Source: Parasulfuritortus cantonensis
Lineage (GTDB): Bacteria; Pseudomonadota; Gammaproteobacteria; Burkholderiales; Thiobacillaceae
Assembly (NCBI RefSeq): GCF_004337445.1
Contig: NZ_SJZB01000013.1
Location: 1-64,000, forward strand
Length of the DNA stretch: 64,000 nucleotides
Direction: 5' to 3'
Shown: positions 31,445-40,845 of the stretch, in pieces
Numbering within the stretch: the first letter of the stretch is position 1
Layout: each line of letters opens with the position of its first letter
The notes under the pieces: model-generated
What the model was told of the DNA's origin: nothing
The model's input: the letters and a program-made list of their open reading frames with translations, nothing else
The model's database searches: none
Made by a program: the position numbers and the translations under genes

Positions 31445-32248
31445 ATGCGCTTGTTGGTGATGTCTTTCGCCGTACTGCTCCTGACCTGGTTGGCCGGGCC
31501 GGCGCGCGCCGCCGAGGCGGCGCCCGAATACGCGCTGGCCTCGGGCGACACGATCAAGATCACGGTGTTCCAGAACCCCGACCTGACCCTGGAGACGCGG
31601 GTGTCGGAGAACGGTGCGATCACCTACCCGTTGCTCGGTGAGGTCAAGCTGGGTGGGCTGACGATGGCGGGTGCGGAACGACGGCTCGCCGACGGCCTGG
31701 AACGCGGCGGCTTCCTCAAGCAGCCTCAGGTCAACATCGAACTCCTGCAGGTGCGCGGCAACCAGGTCTCCGTGCTCGGCCTCGTCAACCGGCCCGGGCG
31801 CTACCCGCTCGACGCCGCCAACATCCGGTTGAGCGAGGCCCTGGCCATGGCGGGCGGCGTCGCGCCGGGCGGTGCCGACACGGTCGTCCTGAGCGGGGTC
31901 CGGCAGGGCAAGCCCTACCGCGTCCAAGCGGACATCGCGGCGATGTTCCTGGACGACCAGCGTAGCGCGGATGTCTACGTGGCCGGCGGGGATACCCTCT
32001 ACGTCCACCGCGCCCCGGTCTTCTACATCTACGGCGAGGTCCAGCGCCCGGGCGTCTATCGCCTGGAACGGGGCATGACCGTCATGCAAGGCCTGGCTCA
32101 GGGCGGCGGCCCCACGCTGCGGGGCAGCGAGAAGTCGCTCAAGGTGGTGCGCCGGTACGGCGACGCCAAGGCCGAGGAGATCGCGCCCGCCAAGTCCGAC
32201 GCCCTCAAGGCGGACGACGTGATCTACGTGCCCGAGAGTCTGTTCTGA
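31445..32248 (+). CDS. epsE: Polysaccharide export protein EpsE (Wza-like)
   Basis: The 267-residue periplasmic/outer-membrane export protein has a signal peptide (MRLLVMSFAVLLLTWLAGPARA), a polysaccharide-export domain (YALASGDTIKITVFQNPDLTLETRVSENG) and SLBB domains (VSVLGLVNRPGRYPL, FYIYGEVQRPGVYRLE). ATG 31445 was chosen because AAGG sits eight bases upstream; ATG 31439 is too close to it. No lipobox is visible, unlike classic Wza. It should form the periplasmic conduit for the polysaccharide together with EpsL. Confidence 0.9.
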   Translation: MRLLVMSFAVLLLTWLAGPARAAEAAPEYALASGDTIKITVFQNPDLTLETRVSENGAITYPLLGEVKLGGLTMAGAERRLADGLERGGFLKQPQVNIELLQVRGNQVSVLGLVNRPGRYPLDAANIRLSEALAMAGGVAPGGADTVVLSGVRQGKPYRVQADIAAMFLDDQRSADVYVAGGDTLYVHRAPVFYIYGEVQRPGVYRLERGMTVMQGLAQGGGPTLRGSEKSLKVVRRYGDAKAEEIAPAKSDALKADDVIYVPESLF

Positions 32249-32265
32249 CCAACAGGAATGATCGA

Positions 32266-33630
32266 ATGAACTTCGCGACCTTTATTGCCATCCTGCGCGC
32301 CCGCCTGTGGCTCATGCTCGGGGTGCTCGGGGTGACCGTGGCCACCGCGGTGGCGGTCAGCCTGATCCTGCCGCCGACCTACAAGGCGACCAGCACCATC
32401 GTCGTGGACGCCAAGAGCAAGGACCCGGTGACCGGGGCGATGATCCCCGTGCAACTGCTGTCCGGCTACGTCGCGACCCAGGTCGACATCATCACCAGCC
32501 ACAACGTGGCGGTGAAGGTGGTCAACCACCTGAAGCTGGCCGACATCCCGCAGGTCAAGGCAGATTTCCAGACGGCCACGGAAGGCAAGGGCAACATCCG
32601 TGACTGGCTGGCCGACAAGCTGGTCGAGAACCTGTCGGTCGACCCGTCGCGGGAATCCAGTGCCGTGGGAATCAGCTTCAAGGGCGCCGACCCGAAGTTC
32701 GCAGCCGTCGTCGCCAACGCTTTCGCAAGCGCCTACATCGATACCAACCTGGAATTGCGGACCGAGCCCGCCCGCCAGGTCAGCGCCTGGTACGAGAACC
32801 AGCTCAAGCAACTGCGCGGCAATCTGGAACAGGCACAGACCGCGTTGTCCAATTACCAGCGCGAGCACGGCCTGGTGGCTTCGGACGAACGCCTGGACGT
32901 CGAGACCTCACGGCTGGGCGAACTGTCCAGCCAGCTGGTGGCGGCCCAGTCGAGCAGCATCGACGCGGCGTCGCGCCAGAGCGGCGACGGCGCCGATGTC
33001 ATGAACAGCGGCGTGGTGCAGCAACTGCGTACCGACCTCGCCCGGCGCGAGGCCGAGCTGGCCCAGCTGGCGCAGAACCTCGGTCAGAATCATCCGCAAT
33101 ACCTCCGCTCCAAGGCCGAGGTCGACACGCTGCGTGCCAAGCTGGAAGCCGAAAAGACCGCCGCGACCCGGGTCGTCACGACCACGGCCAGCGCGGCGCG
33201 TCAGCGCGAGGCCAACCTGCGCGGGGCGGTGGCCGGGCAGAAGGCGCGGGTGCTGGCGCTCAAGCAGCAGCGCGACGAGGTCTCGGTGCTCGTGCGCGAC
33301 GTCCAGAACGCGCAACAGATCTACGACGCCGCGCTGCAGCGCTACAGCCAGAGCCAGCTCGAGGCGCAGACCACCCAGACCGATATCGCCGTCCTGAACC
33401 CGGCCATCGCGCCGATCAAGCCCGACAGTCCCAAGCTGCTGCTCAACGTCGTGCTCGCCGTGTTCCTGGGCGGCATGCTGGCCGTCGGCGTGGCATTCCT
33501 GATGGAGATGCTCGACCGCCGGGTCCGGGCGCCGGAGGACATCGTCGATTTGCTCGGCGTCCCCGTCCTCGGCGTGCTGTCCGCGAAGCCGGGCGGCTGG
33601 TTCAAGAGCCGAGCCGCCGCCTTAACCTGA
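32266..33630 (+). CDS. epsF: Chain-length determinant protein EpsF (Wzz/PCP family)
   Basis: The 454-residue polysaccharide copolymerase has transmembrane helices at about residues 14-35 and 391-415. Between them is a long periplasmic region with coiled-coil helices (WYENQLKQLRGNLEQAQTALSNYQ, REAELAQLAQNLGQNHPQYLRSKAEVD). The proline-rich end of the periplasmic region, NPAIAPIKPDSPK, is typical of Wzz. It works with the EpsG kinase to control chain length and export. It starts 17 bases after epsE. Confidence 0.93.
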   Translation: MNFATFIAILRARLWLMLGVLGVTVATAVAVSLILPPTYKATSTIVVDAKSKDPVTGAMIPVQLLSGYVATQVDIITSHNVAVKVVNHLKLADIPQVKADFQTATEGKGNIRDWLADKLVENLSVDPSRESSAVGISFKGADPKFAAVVANAFASAYIDTNLELRTEPARQVSAWYENQLKQLRGNLEQAQTALSNYQREHGLVASDERLDVETSRLGELSSQLVAAQSSSIDAASRQSGDGADVMNSGVVQQLRTDLARREAELAQLAQNLGQNHPQYLRSKAEVDTLRAKLEAEKTAATRVVTTTASAARQREANLRGAVAGQKARVLALKQQRDEVSVLVRDVQNAQQIYDAALQRYSQSQLEAQTTQTDIAVLNPAIAPIKPDSPKLLLNVVLAVFLGGMLAVGVAFLMEMLDRRVRAPEDIVDLLGVPVLGVLSAKPGGWFKSRAAALT

Positions 33631-33640
33631 GAGCGCCACC

Positions 33641-34498
33641 ATGAATGCACCCATGACCCCGATCCAGTCCGGCAATATCGGCGCCGCGTTGTTCGACAGC
33701 GGCAAGATCAACGCCGAACAACTCGACAGCATCCTGCAATACCAGAAGGAGCATCAGGTCCGTTTCGGCGAGGCGGCGGTCGCGCTGCGCTTCGTATCGG
33801 AAGGCGACATCGCCCAGGTCCTTGCCAAGCAGTTCGACTATCCGTATCTCAGCCAGGGCGAAAGCCGGCTCAGTACGGAGCTGGTCGCGGCCTACCAGCC
33901 GTTCTCGAACACGGTGGAAAACCTCAGGGCGTTGCGCAACCAGCTGATGCTGCGTTGGCTGGACCGGCAGGAGGGCACCAACACGCTGGCCATCGTCAGC
34001 GCCGGCCGCGGCGAGGGGCGCAGCTGGCTGGCCGCCAATCTGGCCATCGTGTTCTCGCAGCTGGGCGAGCACACCCTGCTGGTCGACGCCGACCTGCGCA
34101 ACCCGCGCCAGCATCGCCTGTTCGGGTTGGACAACCGCGACGGCCTGTCGCAACTTCTGGCCGAGCGGGCGACCTCGAGTTCGCTCAGCCAGGTGGCCAA
34201 TTTCCGCGACCTGACGGTCCTGACGGCCGGCCCGACGCCGCCCAATCCGCAGGAGCTGATCTGCTGTTCGACCTTCATATCGCTGGTCAACGAATGGCAA
34301 CAGCAATATGACGTGGTCCTGATCGATACGCCGGCCATGAGCCAGTCCGTCGACGCCCAGTCGATCGCCGGGCGCGCCCGCGGCGCCTTGCTCGTCGCCC
34401 GCAAGGACACCACGCCGCTCGCCTCCCTGGCCCTGGTCCAGGAGATGCTGACGACCGCCGACGCGAGCATCGTCGGCGCCGTGGTCAACGAATTCTGA
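33641..34498 (+). CDS. epsG: Chain-length tyrosine-kinase-like protein EpsG
   Basis: The 285-residue cytoplasmic protein belongs to the BY-kinase/ParA-like group that acts with EpsF. Its P-loop reads SAGRGEGRSWLAANLA, with Arg in place of the usual Lys (GEGKS). Walker A' (LLVDADLRNPRQH) and Walker B (VVLIDTPAM) remain. The EpsG family commonly has this GEGRS form, so it need not mean inactivity. No tyrosine-rich C-terminal cluster is visible, so autophosphorylation as in Wzc is uncertain. An N-terminal region of about 90 residues (FDSGKINAEQLDSILQYQKEH) resembles the GspE-N/MshEN fold. Confidence 0.88.
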   Translation: MNAPMTPIQSGNIGAALFDSGKINAEQLDSILQYQKEHQVRFGEAAVALRFVSEGDIAQVLAKQFDYPYLSQGESRLSTELVAAYQPFSNTVENLRALRNQLMLRWLDRQEGTNTLAIVSAGRGEGRSWLAANLAIVFSQLGEHTLLVDADLRNPRQHRLFGLDNRDGLSQLLAERATSSSLSQVANFRDLTVLTAGPTPPNPQELICCSTFISLVNEWQQQYDVVLIDTPAMSQSVDAQSIAGRARGALLVARKDTTPLASLALVQEMLTTADASIVGAVVNEF

Positions 34499-34519
34499 CC
34501 GGCCACGGTACGTTGACGC

Positions 34520-35437
34520 ATGACGGCCTCGATGACCTCCCGAGTTGCCGGGGCGCCGCCGGCCTGGCTGGCCTGGCTGCCGGTCCTGCTGGGATTGGCG
34601 GTCCTTTACCTGCCCACCTGGTGGGACCTGGCTCATGGCCTCTGGCTGGCCGATGAGCAGGCCCACGGGCCGCTCATCCTGCTGGTTTCGCTCTACCTGG
34701 CTTGGCAGCAGCGCGCTGCCTTCGCGGCGGATTCCGACGTCCCCAGCCCCGCTGCGGCCGGGCACACCCGGCCCGTTCTAGGCTGGGGCGTGCTGCTTTT
34801 CGGCCTGTTGGCGTACGCCCTGGGTCGCTCCCAGGAAATACTGCTGTTCGAGGTCGGGTCCCAGATCCCCGTCCTGTTCGGGGTACTGCTCATCACCCTG
34901 GGCGGACCGGCGGTGCGCAGGCTTTGGTTCCCGGTCCTGTTCCTGGCCTTCATGGTGCCGTTGCCCGGCTTCGTCGTCGACGGCCTGACCGGCCCGCTCA
35001 AGCAGTTCGTCTCGGCGGCCGCGTCGAACATCCTCCATGGGGTCGGCTACCCGGTCGCCCGGTCGGGCGTGATCCTGACCATCGGCGCGTACCAGCTCCT
35101 GGTGGCCGATGCCTGTTCCGGATTGCACTCCATCTTCAGCCTGTCCGCCCTGGGCCTGCTCTACATGCACCTGATGCGGCATACCGGCGTGCTGCGCAAC
35201 GCCCTGTTGCTGGCGAGCATCGTGCCCATTGCGGTGGCCGCCAACGTGGTCCGGGTGATCCTGCTGATCCTGATCACCTACCACTTCGGTGACGCGGCGG
35301 GACAAGGTTTTGCACATGACTTCACGGGAATGGTTCTTTTCATGGTTGGACTTTTGGCGATGATGGGCTTCGATGTCCTGCTCGGCGCGGTGGCATTCCG
35401 TAACCGGCCCCGGAGCGAGTCCGGGTCGACTCGGTAG
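34520..35437 (+). CDS. xrtB: Exosortase B
   Basis: The 305-residue polytopic membrane protein (about eight helices) is the transpeptidase-like enzyme that processes PEP-CTERM proteins. The conserved residues are visible: Cys 199 in ADACSGLHSIFSL, Arg 245 in AANVVRVILLILITYHFG and His 266 in GFAHDFTGM. The position after epsG and before epsI is diagnostic of XrtB, but here a sulfate-activation gene lies between xrtB and epsI. At least three potential substrates are in the window (29.2, 29.8 and 55.9 kb). Confidence 0.93.
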   Translation: MTASMTSRVAGAPPAWLAWLPVLLGLAVLYLPTWWDLAHGLWLADEQAHGPLILLVSLYLAWQQRAAFAADSDVPSPAAAGHTRPVLGWGVLLFGLLAYALGRSQEILLFEVGSQIPVLFGVLLITLGGPAVRRLWFPVLFLAFMVPLPGFVVDGLTGPLKQFVSAAASNILHGVGYPVARSGVILTIGAYQLLVADACSGLHSIFSLSALGLLYMHLMRHTGVLRNALLLASIVPIAVAANVVRVILLILITYHFGDAAGQGFAHDFTGMVLFMVGLLAMMGFDVLLGAVAFRNRPRSESGSTR

Positions 35438-35454
35438 AGGCGTAGGCGAACGGC

Positions 35455-37196
35455 ATGGATGCACTGATCCCTCCCTACGGCGACGAACTGACCGAATTGC
35501 TCGTCGAGCCCGGACGAGCGGCGGAAATCCGCCAGCAAACCCTGGCCATGGCCTCGCTGGACCTGACCTGGACCCAGATTTGCCAGCTCGAACTGATGCT
35601 CAACGGGGCGCTCTCGCCGCTGCGGGGCTACCTGGGCCGGGCCGATTTCGAAAGCGTACTCACCACCCTGACGCTGACGGACGGGCGTCCGTGGCCCATG
35701 CCCATCACGCTGGCCGTGAGCGAAAAGGCGGCGCAGGCGCTCAAACCCGGCCAGACCGTCGCGCTACGGGACGGCGAGGGCTTCATGCCCGCCATCCTGC
35801 ACGTCAGCGAGACCTGGCCAGCCGATCCCGATGGCGAGTCCGCGATGGCGGCAGGCGCGGGCGTGCCGCTCAGCCAACCCCTGGCCCAGCCGGGGCAGCA
35901 CTACGTCGCCGGCCGTGTCGAGGGTGTCGCCCTGCCGCCGCGGCACGATTTCCCCTCGGTGCGCCACACTCCGCGCGAGCTGCGTGAACAGTTCGTGCGC
36001 CGGGGCTGGCGCCGGGTGCTCGCCAGCCAACCCGGCCGGCCCATGCACCGGCCCCAGCTCGAATTCATGCAGCAGGCGGCCGCCCGCCACGAGGCGAACC
36101 TGTTGCTGCAGCCCACCGCCGGCTCGGATCCGGTGCTCGAATCCAGTCACGTCACCCTGGTCCGCGCCTGTCAGGCCGTGCTGCCGCGTCTGCCGTCGGC
36201 CACCACCCTGTTTGCCCTGAGCCCCATGATCCCGCTGCCCGCGGGCCCGCGGGAGACGTTGCTGCGTGCCATCACCGCCCGCAACTATGGCTGTTCCCAC
36301 CTCATCGTCGGGGGCGAGACCCTGGAAACGGGGACCCGCCGGCGCGGCCAGGACTACGCGTCCGGGCCCCGCCACGAAGCACACGACGAGCCCGCACAGA
36401 ACGGGCAGCAAACGCAGAACACCGCCTTCCAGGCCTGCCTGGAGGCGGTGTCGGTCACATTGATCCCATTCCCACGCATGGTCTACGTCGAGGACCGCGA
36501 CGAGTACCTCCCCCAGGAGGAGGCGCCGCCCTACAGCCGCAAACAGGTCATGGGCGGCCAGGAACTCAACCGCCGGATGATGCTGGGCTTGAAGATCCCC
36601 GACTGGTTCACCTACCCGGAAGTCGTCGAAGAACTGCGCCGCTCCTATCCGCCGCGCCGCCAGCAAGGGTTCACCGTGTTCTTCACCGGCCTCTCTGGTG
36701 CCGGAAAGTCGACGTTGGCCAAAGCTCTCGCCGTCAAGCTGATGGAAATGGGCGGCCGCCGCGTCACCCTGTTGGACGGCGACATCGTCCGCAAGAACCT
36801 GTCCTCCGAGCTTGGATTCTCCAGGGAGCACCGGGACATCAACATCCGCCGGATCGGCTTCGTCGCCAGCGAGATCACCAAGCATGGGGCATCGCCATCT
36901 GTGCCCCCATCGCACCCTATGCCAAGACCCGCGCGGCGGTGCGGGAGATGATCGAGGGCTGGGGCGGCTTCCTGGAGATTCATGTCTCCACGCCGATCGA
37001 GGTCTGCGAGGGACGGGACCGGAAAGGTTTGTACGCGAAGGCCCGATCCGGCCTGATTCCCGAATTCACCGGGGTTTCCGACCCCTACGAGATCCCGGAG
37101 CAGCCGGAACTGGCGATCGATACGTCCCGGTACACCGTGGATGAGGCGGTTCAGAGCGTCATCCTGAAGCTGGAACATGAAGGATATTTGCGGTGA
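35455..37196 (+). pseudogene. ATP-sulfurylase-like/APS-kinase fusion, frameshifted; sulfurylase active site degenerate
   Basis: The order is a PUA-like domain and sulfate adenylyltransferase domain (about residues 1-395), then a full APS kinase (about 405-580), as in Aquifex-type fusions. The kinase half has GLSGAGKST (412-420), [29 protein letters not shown] and GLYAKARSG. In the sulfurylase half the usual QTRNPxHxxH reads [10 protein letters not shown] (His 198, Gln 201), and the GRDHAG motif reads GGETLE, so ATP-sulfurylase activity is unlikely. One G is missing in the run at 36886-36889 ([14 protein letters not shown] restored by GGGGG), which splits the frame. The rejoined protein would make PAPS from APS for the locus's sulfotransferases. 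Its TGA overlaps the epsI ATG. Confidence 0.85.
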
Positions 37197-37888
37197 TGAA
37201 GCGCAGTCTGCATTACCTCTACGTTTGCTTGACTATGCTGGCGGCGGCTGGGCTCGCCAACGCCCTCAAGCCGACAGAGATGCTTGCCGACCAAGGTCCC
37301 AAGGTTGACCTAGAAACCATGATTCCCAGGCAATTCGGGGACTGGAAAATGGAGCAAGACATCGGCCAACTGATGGTTAACCCGGAAGTGCAGGCCAAGG
37401 TAGACAGAATTTATAGTCAGACGCTGTCCCGAACTTACATTAACGGCAATGGCGAACGCGTCATGCTGGCTATCGCGTATGGCGGCAACCAGAGCGATTC
37501 CATGGCGGTGCATAAACCAGAGGTCTGCTATCCCGCGCAGGGGTTTCAACTGCTAAATAACAGGGAGGATGCCTTCTCGACGGGGCAAGGCGATATCCCG
37601 ATCAAGCGGCTTGTAGCCAAGCAGGGTGGACGCATAGAGCCAATTACCTACTGGACTACAATGGGCGATATGGCCGTGATGAGCAGTAGCGTCAAATGGA
37701 AGTTGGAACAAATAAAATACGGTCTTACCGGAAAAATTCCGGATGGTTTGCTATTCCGAATTTCAAGTCTCCAGTCGGATGAAGGCGCTGCTTACCGGTT
37801 GCAGGATCATTTTGCACATTCGTTGCTCGGTGCACTAACCCCAGAGGGTAGGCGCCATATCATTGGCATGATTGGTCAAGGTGTATGA
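37196..37888 (+). CDS. epsI: Exosortase-associated protein EpsI
   Basis: The 230-residue protein has an N-terminal membrane anchor or signal (LHYLYVCLTMLAAAGLANAL) and a DUF3485 domain with the family block VMLAIAYGGNQSDSMAVHKPEVCYPAQGF. EpsI is encoded or fused next to exosortases and contributes to polysaccharide production or sorting by an unknown mechanism. ATG 37196 overlaps the preceding TGA; a GTG three bases earlier is an alternative. From this gene on, base composition is visibly AT-richer than before. Confidence 0.9.
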   Translation: MKRSLHYLYVCLTMLAAAGLANALKPTEMLADQGPKVDLETMIPRQFGDWKMEQDIGQLMVNPEVQAKVDRIYSQTLSRTYINGNGERVMLAIAYGGNQSDSMAVHKPEVCYPAQGFQLLNNREDAFSTGQGDIPIKRLVAKQGGRIEPITYWTTMGDMAVMSSSVKWKLEQIKYGLTGKIPDGLLFRISSLQSDEGAAYRLQDHFAHSLLGALTPEGRRHIIGMIGQGV

Positions 37889-38094
37889 AAGGGACATTAA
37901 TTGGCATTGCGACACAGAAATGCGCTTCGTCGTGCCTTTATGATATTCTGGCTGAGCAGCAAGAAGCTATTGTTTGTGAGAAAAATAAACAGTATATACT
38001 TTGCAATAAATATTGGCGTGGGTATGAACTGAATGAAGCCGAATTCTCCGGGAAAGCCGGAGTTACCTTCGCAATGGGAGCTGGGTGGCAATGA
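37885..38094 (+). pseudogene. Truncated sulfotransferase gene (N-terminal fragment)
   Basis: The 69-codon frame encodes GIATQKCASSCLYDILAE, closely matching the 5'-phosphosulfate-binding loop of the complete sulfotransferase at 46.2 kb (GIGAQKCASSWLYDILAD). The rest aligns weakly through the next 35 residues and then stops at MGAGWQ, where the full protein continues for 200 more residues. No downstream remnant is found, and the next gene overlaps its end. It is probably a leftover of a deleted sulfotransferase. It could still be translated because its ATG overlaps the epsI stop. Confidence 0.7.
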
Positions 38095-39641
38095 ATGCCC
38101 ACGTTGCCCACTCACGCACTAGAGCAGCTTGGATAAACACGGCCTCAGTCTTACTGTTCAGTCTCCCTGTTGCATTATTTCTTGGGCTAGTATCCTCTAC
38201 GAGTGACCTACTTATCGCAGGGGTATTCGGTGGAGCAATGGCTGCAGTTGCAGTTGCATTCTTTCCGCGTTTGCTACTGTGGTCCGCCATCATCGGAAGC
38301 CTGGTAATCGCTGGTAGCGTCCGTCTCTATTTCCCGGCCTTTCAGTCCATGAGTTGGCTGATTGCTGGCGCGGCCTCTCTCCTTCTTCTGTATGTGGTTG
38401 CAGAAGGGTTTAAAAAAGCTGCCGTATATCAACGCACCAGTACTCCAGGCATTATTCTGTTAGCGTGCGTTTTTATCCTGCTAGCCGTTTTTACAACCCT
38501 TTTTAACCATGGAGCACTAGGGACGACTATATCTGGCATAAAAGGCTATTTTCAGATATGGCCGCTTCTTTTTGTGATGGCACTCGTCCGATGGGACGAG
38601 GCAACCATGCGGGCCTTCCCCAAGGCGATGTTCTGGATCGCGCTAATACAAATCCCATTTGTCTTGCAGCAATACCTTGTTCTCGTCCCTGAGCGAACTG
38701 GAATGGGATTCGGCATTGTGCCAGTCGATATAGTCTCTGGCACATTCGGCGGTGACAGGCGTGGTGGTGGCGCGAACGCCACCTTGGCGTTATTCATGGT
38801 GACGGTATGGGCAGGGATATTGGCCCGCTGGAAACTCAATTTAATGTCGAACTGGGGTATGTTCCTGGCCAGTCTCCTGCTGCTTTTTCCACTGTTCGTC
38901 AACGAAACCAAGGTTGCGGTGATCTACCTTGCAATGGTGTTTCTAGCGCTCTACTGGGAAGACCTTGCAAAACGCCCCCATGTTTTCTTGATCGGCGTTG
39001 TTTCTACGGCGTTGATGATTTTTGCACTGCTCACCTCATACGTGGCTATCCACGCCAATGAACGTGGCATCACCATGGAAACCTACATACAGGGGTCCAT
39101 CGACGAGAACTTCGGGGATTTGCGTAACCGGTGGTCAACGTACCTCAACCGTTACTCCGTCTATGGCTTTTGGGCACAGCACCACGGCTTGCAAGACCCT
39201 AGCCATACCCTGATAGGTCACGGACTAGCGCAGTCTAAGGAGGCAACTGGCGGTGCCATTCCCATCAAGAGTCTTGCCACTGATCATTATGCGCACATGG
39301 GGATTGGATTGACCGCCGTTCCGGCAATGCTATGGGACGTTGGATTGATTGGCACATGCATTATTCTAGCCATGTTCTGGTGGGGGTGGCGGACTGCCAG
39401 CCTTGTCGCACGCCATTACTATTCAGACGGAAACATGTACGCCTTATTCAGGGCCATCCAGGCCATGATTCCCGTATTTGCGCTGAGTTTGGCCCACAAG
39501 AATTTCTTTGTATTCGACTTGCCATACCAGACTCTGGTCATTGGTACGCTGGGCTACATTGCCTACTGGCAACGCCGAATGAATGAAGACTTGAACCTTA
39601 GGGAGATTACGGCCAAGCCATCCAACGATGGACAGCCGTAG
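38091..39641 (+). CDS. O-antigen-ligase/Wzy-like polysaccharide polymerase
   Basis: The 516-residue protein has about ten to twelve hydrophobic segments and a large loop (NRWSTYLNRYSVYGFWAQHHGLQDPSHTLIGHGLAQSKEA) in the second half, the layout of Wzy polymerases and O-antigen ligases. These families have little sequence identity, so the call rests on topology and on neighbours. It probably joins lipid-linked repeat units at the periplasmic face. ATG 38091 is preferred over GTG 38085 because a GGGAG lies about ten bases upstream. It overlaps the end of the sulfotransferase fragment. Confidence 0.72.
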   Translation: MNAHVAHSRTRAAWINTASVLLFSLPVALFLGLVSSTSDLLIAGVFGGAMAAVAVAFFPRLLLWSAIIGSLVIAGSVRLYFPAFQSMSWLIAGAASLLLLYVVAEGFKKAAVYQRTSTPGIILLACVFILLAVFTTLFNHGALGTTISGIKGYFQIWPLLFVMALVRWDEATMRAFPKAMFWIALIQIPFVLQQYLVLVPERTGMGFGIVPVDIVSGTFGGDRRGGGANATLALFMVTVWAGILARWKLNLMSNWGMFLASLLLLFPLFVNETKVAVIYLAMVFLALYWEDLAKRPHVFLIGVVSTALMIFALLTSYVAIHANERGITMETYIQGSIDENFGDLRNRWSTYLNRYSVYGFWAQHHGLQDPSHTLIGHGLAQSKEATGGAIPIKSLATDHYAHMGIGLTAVPAMLWDVGLIGTCIILAMFWWGWRTASLVARHYYSDGNMYALFRAIQAMIPVFALSLAHKNFFVFDLPYQTLVIGTLGYIAYWQRRMNEDLNLREITAKPSNDGQP

Positions 39642-40842
39642 CCAGCATCGCATGACCGAGCAATACAAATATCGATATTTTTATTTCAAGAACGGAGACG
39701 TCGCCGCACAGGTTGAGCGGGTTTTAGCCCTCAACGGGAAAAAACCAACTGGTGGCCCTGACGCATTCATCGCCGATTTTCTGGAGAAGGGCCAAGTCAG
39801 CGCAGTCACGGTCGCCGCATTTTTGGATCAGGACCAGACTGTCGAACATGGCACGATGCGCGCACGAACCTACTGCAACGTTGGCTTATGGCATCGGCTG
39901 AAAACTTTAATTCGATATCCGAAGGAGATTCTGGCGGCAAAGCCGGAGCGCATCCTATGTGGTCGCCAAGGGTATGCACTGGCCATTTGCTTGATTGCTG
40001 GAAAGGTTCTGCACGCCCCTGTGGTTTTTTCTGCCCACAATCGGTTGAGCGGTCAGGCCGCAGGTATCAAGGGACGTATCCGCAATGGCTTGGACGCTTG
40101 GTTGATCCGGCGCTGTGATGCTGCCATTTGCCATGGTCCATACCTAGCCCAGGAACTGGCCGATATTGGTCTGCCGCCGGATCGCATCACCGTATTTGAT
40201 TCAGGTTGCGCCGACTTGTGCCCCGACGGCGGATTTCAGGATGTTCAGCCACCCTTGCCGCCACGCATTCTGTTTCTCGGGAGGATGGTGAGGGAAAAAG
40301 GAATTTTTGATTTACTTGAGGCTTTCCATTGCCTCATCAAGGATGGAATGACTGCTCAACTGGTCTACGCAGGTGATGGAACTGATCGACTCATATTGGC
40401 CAAGAAAGTGCAGGAGTTCGGCCTCCAAGCCCATGTCCAACTGTTGGGACCAATCCCTCATGGTGATATTGGTGCCCTCATCCAGTCGGCTTGGGCCATG
40501 GTTACTCCTACCCGCAGCGAATTTCCGGAGGGACGCTGTATGTCTGCCATGGAAGCTTTGGCCATTGGGACTCCGGTCATCGCACCAAACGACGGACCAT
40601 TCCCTTATCTCATTAATAGTGGTGTAAACGGAATCCTGTACAAGCAGAACTCGTTGCCTGAGCTAACCAAAGCATTGGCGGCCATCATCAGCACCAATGA
40701 ATTGAGAACGGAGTTGTCCGTGAACTGCTGGGAAAGTCGATATTTTCTTCTGCGGCCGGAAAAGACATTTGGGGAAGCGGTAATGAGTGCACTCAATAGA
40801 TCGACGCTTAGAGAAGATATTGTAACTACCTTACGGAATTAG
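39628..40842 (+). CDS. Glycosyltransferase family 4 (first)
   Basis: The 404-residue GT-B enzyme has a C-terminal Glycos_transf_1 domain: RILFLGRMVREKGIFDLLEAF, AQLVYAGDGTDRL, VQLLGPIPHGDIGALIQSA and the donor-binding EX7E region PEGRCMSAMEALAIGTPVIA. It should transfer a sugar from an NDP donor to the lipid-linked repeat unit. The donor and acceptor cannot be told. The start may be 39628 (overlapping the polymerase gene by 14 bases) or ATG 39652; neither has a strong ribosome site. Confidence 0.86.
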   Translation: MDSRSQHRMTEQYKYRYFYFKNGDVAAQVERVLALNGKKPTGGPDAFIADFLEKGQVSAVTVAAFLDQDQTVEHGTMRARTYCNVGLWHRLKTLIRYPKEILAAKPERILCGRQGYALAICLIAGKVLHAPVVFSAHNRLSGQAAGIKGRIRNGLDAWLIRRCDAAICHGPYLAQELADIGLPPDRITVFDSGCADLCPDGGFQDVQPPLPPRILFLGRMVREKGIFDLLEAFHCLIKDGMTAQLVYAGDGTDRLILAKKVQEFGLQAHVQLLGPIPHGDIGALIQSAWAMVTPTRSEFPEGRCMSAMEALAIGTPVIAPNDGPFPYLINSGVNGILYKQNSLPELTKALAAIISTNELRTELSVNCWESRYFLLRPEKTFGEAVMSALNRSTLREDIVTTLRN

Positions 40843-40845
40843 CGA

